Source of the DNA: Paracoccus saliphilus
Lineage (GTDB): Bacteria > Pseudomonadota > Alphaproteobacteria > Rhodobacterales > Rhodobacteraceae
Direction: 5' to 3'
Length of the DNA stretch: 64,000 nt
Assembly: GCF_028553805.1 (NCBI RefSeq)
Contig: NZ_CP067140.1
Span: forward strand, 4,078,001-4,142,000
Made by a program: the position numbers and the translations under genes. Below are positions 60,008-64,000 of the stretch, in pieces. The notes under the pieces are model-generated. The model was not told the origin of the DNA. It did not search any database and saw only the letters and a program-made list of their open reading frames with translations. Position 1 is the stretch's first letter, and every line of letters begins with the position of its first letter.

Positions 60008-61019
60008 ACCTTTTCCCTCCTCTCGGTTTTACGAGTTCCAGCTTTGATGCAGGCCGCGCGCCAGTCCGTTCCCATCTGGTGATAATCGGGTACCGCAACA
60101 GCGCAAGCATTCTCCGCGATCGGGCAGCGGGTGCGGAACGGGCAGCCGGAGGGCGGGTTGGCCGGGCTTGGCAACTCGCCCGGAAGCACCCCCTCACCCG
60201 TCGCGGATCTGCGGGGATGCAGTGAGGGCGTAGCACTGAGCAGCGCCCGCGTATAGGGATGCGCCGGACTGCCGAAAACCTGCGTCGCTGGTCCCTCCTC
60301 GACGATACGACCCAGATACATGACCGCGATCCGGGTGCAGAGATGGCGCACCACATGCAGGTCATGGCTAATGAACAGCATGGCGAGATCAAGCTCGTTC
60401 CGAAGATCGATCATCAGGTTCACCACCTGTGCCTGGATCGATACATCGAGCGCCGAGACGGGCTCGTCCGCGACGATGAAATCGGGCCGTGTCGACAGCG
60501 CGCGCGCCACGGCGATCCGCTGTCTCTGACCACCGGAAAACTCATGTGGGCGGCGATTCGCAACTGTCGCGGGCAAGCCGACCTGATCGAGGAGCCGGGC
60601 GATCTCGGGTTTGACCTGTCCTGCCGGAACGATGCCATGGGTGCGCAACCCGTCAGCAATCTGCGCACCCACAGAGCGGCGCGGGTCCAATGAACCGAAC
60701 GGGTCCTGAAACACCATCTGCATCCGCCGCGCGAGCCTGCGACGTTCTCGCCCGGCGAGGCTGTTCAGATCACGGCCATCGAAGATCACGTTGCCGGTAG
60801 TGGGTTGATCGAGCCCCAGCATCATTCGGCCCAGCGTCGACTTACCGCAGCCGGATTCACCCACCACCCCGACGGTTTCCCCCTTCGAAAGAGAAAGCGA
60901 CACATCGCGCACCGCCCAGACATCCCGGCGTTGCCCCAGCAAACCCTGTCTCGCCGGGAAATTCCGGCCGAGCCCCCGCGCTTCGACCAGAGGGGTTCCA
61001 TTCTGCGACATGTCGAACA

Positions 61020-61020
<1 letters not shown>
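60004..61020 (-). CDS. Oligopeptide/dipeptide ABC transporter ATP-binding protein (DppF/OppF type)
   Basis: A 338-residue ATPase. Walker A is VGVVGESGCGKSTLGRMMLG, the signature FSGGQRQRIAVARALS, Walker B FIVADEPVSALDV, and the switch region MLFISHDLHVVRHL. The C-terminal oligo_HPY extension ends with CPFRTRCPIAENACAV, where cysteines may bind an iron-sulfur cluster. ATG at 61020 has GGAGG 6-7 bp upstream and shares one base with the preceding stop. It forms the second nucleotide-binding half with the ATPase domain of the fused protein upstream. Confidence 0.92.
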
Positions 61021-62887
<1,867 letters not shown>

Positions 62888-62891
<4 letters not shown>

Positions 62892-63847
62892 GACTTCACC
62901 AACGAAATGCGAGGGTCGAGCAGCGCGTTCACTACGTCAACCACGAGATTGAGAAAGACGAAAAGGACGGAAATCGTCATGACGATGCCCACCACTTCGG
63001 GATAGTCGCGTGCGTCCACCGCCGCGACGAGATAGCCGGACAGGCCGGGCCAATTGAAGACGAACTCGACCAACACCGTACCGCCAATGAGCGTGCCCAT
63101 CTCCAATCCCAGCACGGTCAGCACCGGGATCAGCGCATTGCGCACAACGTGACGGCGCAGGATACGGTTGCGTTCCAGCCCCTTGGCCCGGGCGGTGCGA
63201 ACGTAATCGCGCTGCAACACCTCGAGCACCGAGGCGCGGCTCATCCGCGTGATCACGGCCCAGAGGGTGATCGCCACTGTTCCCGCCGGCAGGAGCAACA
63301 GTTTCAGATGCTCCAGAGGATCTTGCGAGAACGGCGCGAAACCACCCGCCGGCAGGATTTGCAGATTCTGTGCGAAGATCAGGATGATCACCGAGCCGAC
63401 CACGAAAACCGGCGTTGACAAGGCCACCGACGCCAACAGAGAGATCAGCGCGTCGGCCTTGCCATCCGCCCGGATCGCCGCATAGGTGCCCAGCGGAACC
63501 CCGAAGATTGCCGCCAGCAACGCCGCCCCGGCGATCACCTCGAGTGTACGCGGCAACCTGAGTGCAATCTGTTCGATCACCGGAGTGCCATCACGAAACG
63601 ACTCGCCGAAATCGCCGGAGAGGAATCCGGTCATATGCTCGAGATATTGTTGCCACAATGGTGCATTGAGCCCCATCTTCTCGCGCAACGCCGCGACGGC
63701 TTCGGGATCGGCGGCGACACCTCCCTGGCTCAACAGCAACTCTGCCGGATCCCCCGGGATGAGATGCAGAAGCAGGAAGACGGCCGTGACGACGAACCAG
63801 ACGAGAAACAGGGCGACGAGGGTTCTGTAGGCGATATATCTGAGCAT
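62888..63847 (-). CDS. Dipeptide/oligopeptide-type ABC transporter permease (DppB type)
   Basis: A 319-residue permease with six hydrophobic segments, starting MLRYIAYRTLVALFLVWFVV. Diagnostic segments are HLIPGDPAELLLSQGGVAAD, FGESFRDGTPVIEQIALRLP, and the EAA loop DYVRTARAKGLERNRILRRH. The end DVVNALLDPRISL is the usual DppB C-terminus. It overlaps the DppC-DppD fusion by 4 bp and starts 10 bp after the stop of the binding-protein gene upstream. Confidence 0.93.
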
Positions 63848-63857
63848 GGGGTGCCGG

Positions 63858-64000
63858 TCAGCCGAGCACGGTTTCTTCCAGCGTGATGCCGGAATAGAAG
63901 GTCAGTTGCCCCGGCAGATTGGTAAAGCCGGTGACGGAAGCCTTCATGCCGTAGCCCTGCGAGCGCCAGGCTAGACCTGCGATCGGCGTGGTTTCGATTG
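63858..64000 (-). CDS. C-terminal end of a peptide-type ABC substrate-binding protein, truncated by the window edge
   Basis: The last 47 codons of a minus-strand gene, ending TLEETVLG and TGA (63858-63860). The visible sequence includes SQGYGMKASVTGFTNLPGQL. I assign it as the SBP_bac_5-type receptor of the importer purely by position: first gene of the operon, 10 bp ahead of dppB. Receptor N-terminus and signal peptide lie outside the window. Confidence 0.65.
   Translation of the reverse strand, partial: IETTPIAGLAWRSQGYGMKASVTGFTNLPGQLTFYSGITLEETVLG

Overview
The window looks like accessory DNA (a plasmid, chromid or catabolic island) of a high-GC alphaproteobacterium, most likely a Paracoccus-like member of the Rhodobacteraceae. 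The reasons are base composition, dense operons with 4-bp ATGA overlaps, many nutrient-uptake systems each tied to its own catabolic genes, a fused DppC-DppD transporter protein, and a GC-rich intergenic hairpin followed by GGATATTTG near 40020 that I associate with this family. I see no rRNA, tRNA, CRISPR array, replication or partition genes, so chromosome versus plasmid cannot be decided.

Layout. 1-12 kb: the tail of a peptide-type ABC permease with a GhrA-like dehydrogenase; an HxlR regulator divergent from a VOC protein and a DUF899 protein; then cysE, VOC protein, M20 amidohydrolase and LysR, coupled by overlaps or short gaps, followed by a beta-hydroxyacid dehydrogenase, an aldehyde dehydrogenase and a two-gene membrane unit (DUF3100-like plus a small partner). 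12.3-21.8 kb: a sugar island of two divergent units. The minus-strand unit encodes an HAD-UbiA fusion, GtrA, a DprE1 homologue and a DprE2 homologue, which is the set needed to make and flip a polyprenyl-phosphate D-arabinofuranose donor as in mycobacteria. The plus-strand unit encodes an AsmA-like protein, a GT-C glycosyltransferase of DUF2723 type and a secreted DUF4185 protein, a family that includes endo-D-arabinanases. I regard this as the most interesting system in the window: a putative D-arabinose glycoconjugate pathway outside the actinobacteria.

21.8-35.2 kb: a decayed, mobile-element-rich stretch. It holds a short inverted-repeat element, a frameshifted Crp/Fnr gene joined to an IS3 remnant, an intact single-module NRPS (C-A-T-TE, predicted glycine) with a GT1 glycosyltransferase, IS6, IS630 and ISL3 remnants, an intact IS110 transposase, a DHFR-like reductase, a GST with a divergent HxlR regulator, and a broken ABC ATPase.

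35.2-64 kb: catabolic modules. First, an RpiR regulator with an N-formylglutamate-amidohydrolase-like protein, a TRAP transporter, a glutamine-synthetase-like enzyme, an aldehyde dehydrogenase and an iron alcohol dehydrogenase, which would fit gamma-glutamylation of an amino alcohol or amine. Second, a LysR regulator with a spermidine/putrescine-type ABC importer, a multi-subunit FAD/2Fe-2S amino-acid dehydrogenase and RidA. Third, a gamma-glutamyltransferase, two SDRs, a second GhrA-like enzyme with LysR, a creatininase-family hydrolase, and a complete Dpp-type importer whose binding-protein gene runs off the right edge.

All assignments come from reading the sequence and remembered family motifs. 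No database search was possible.
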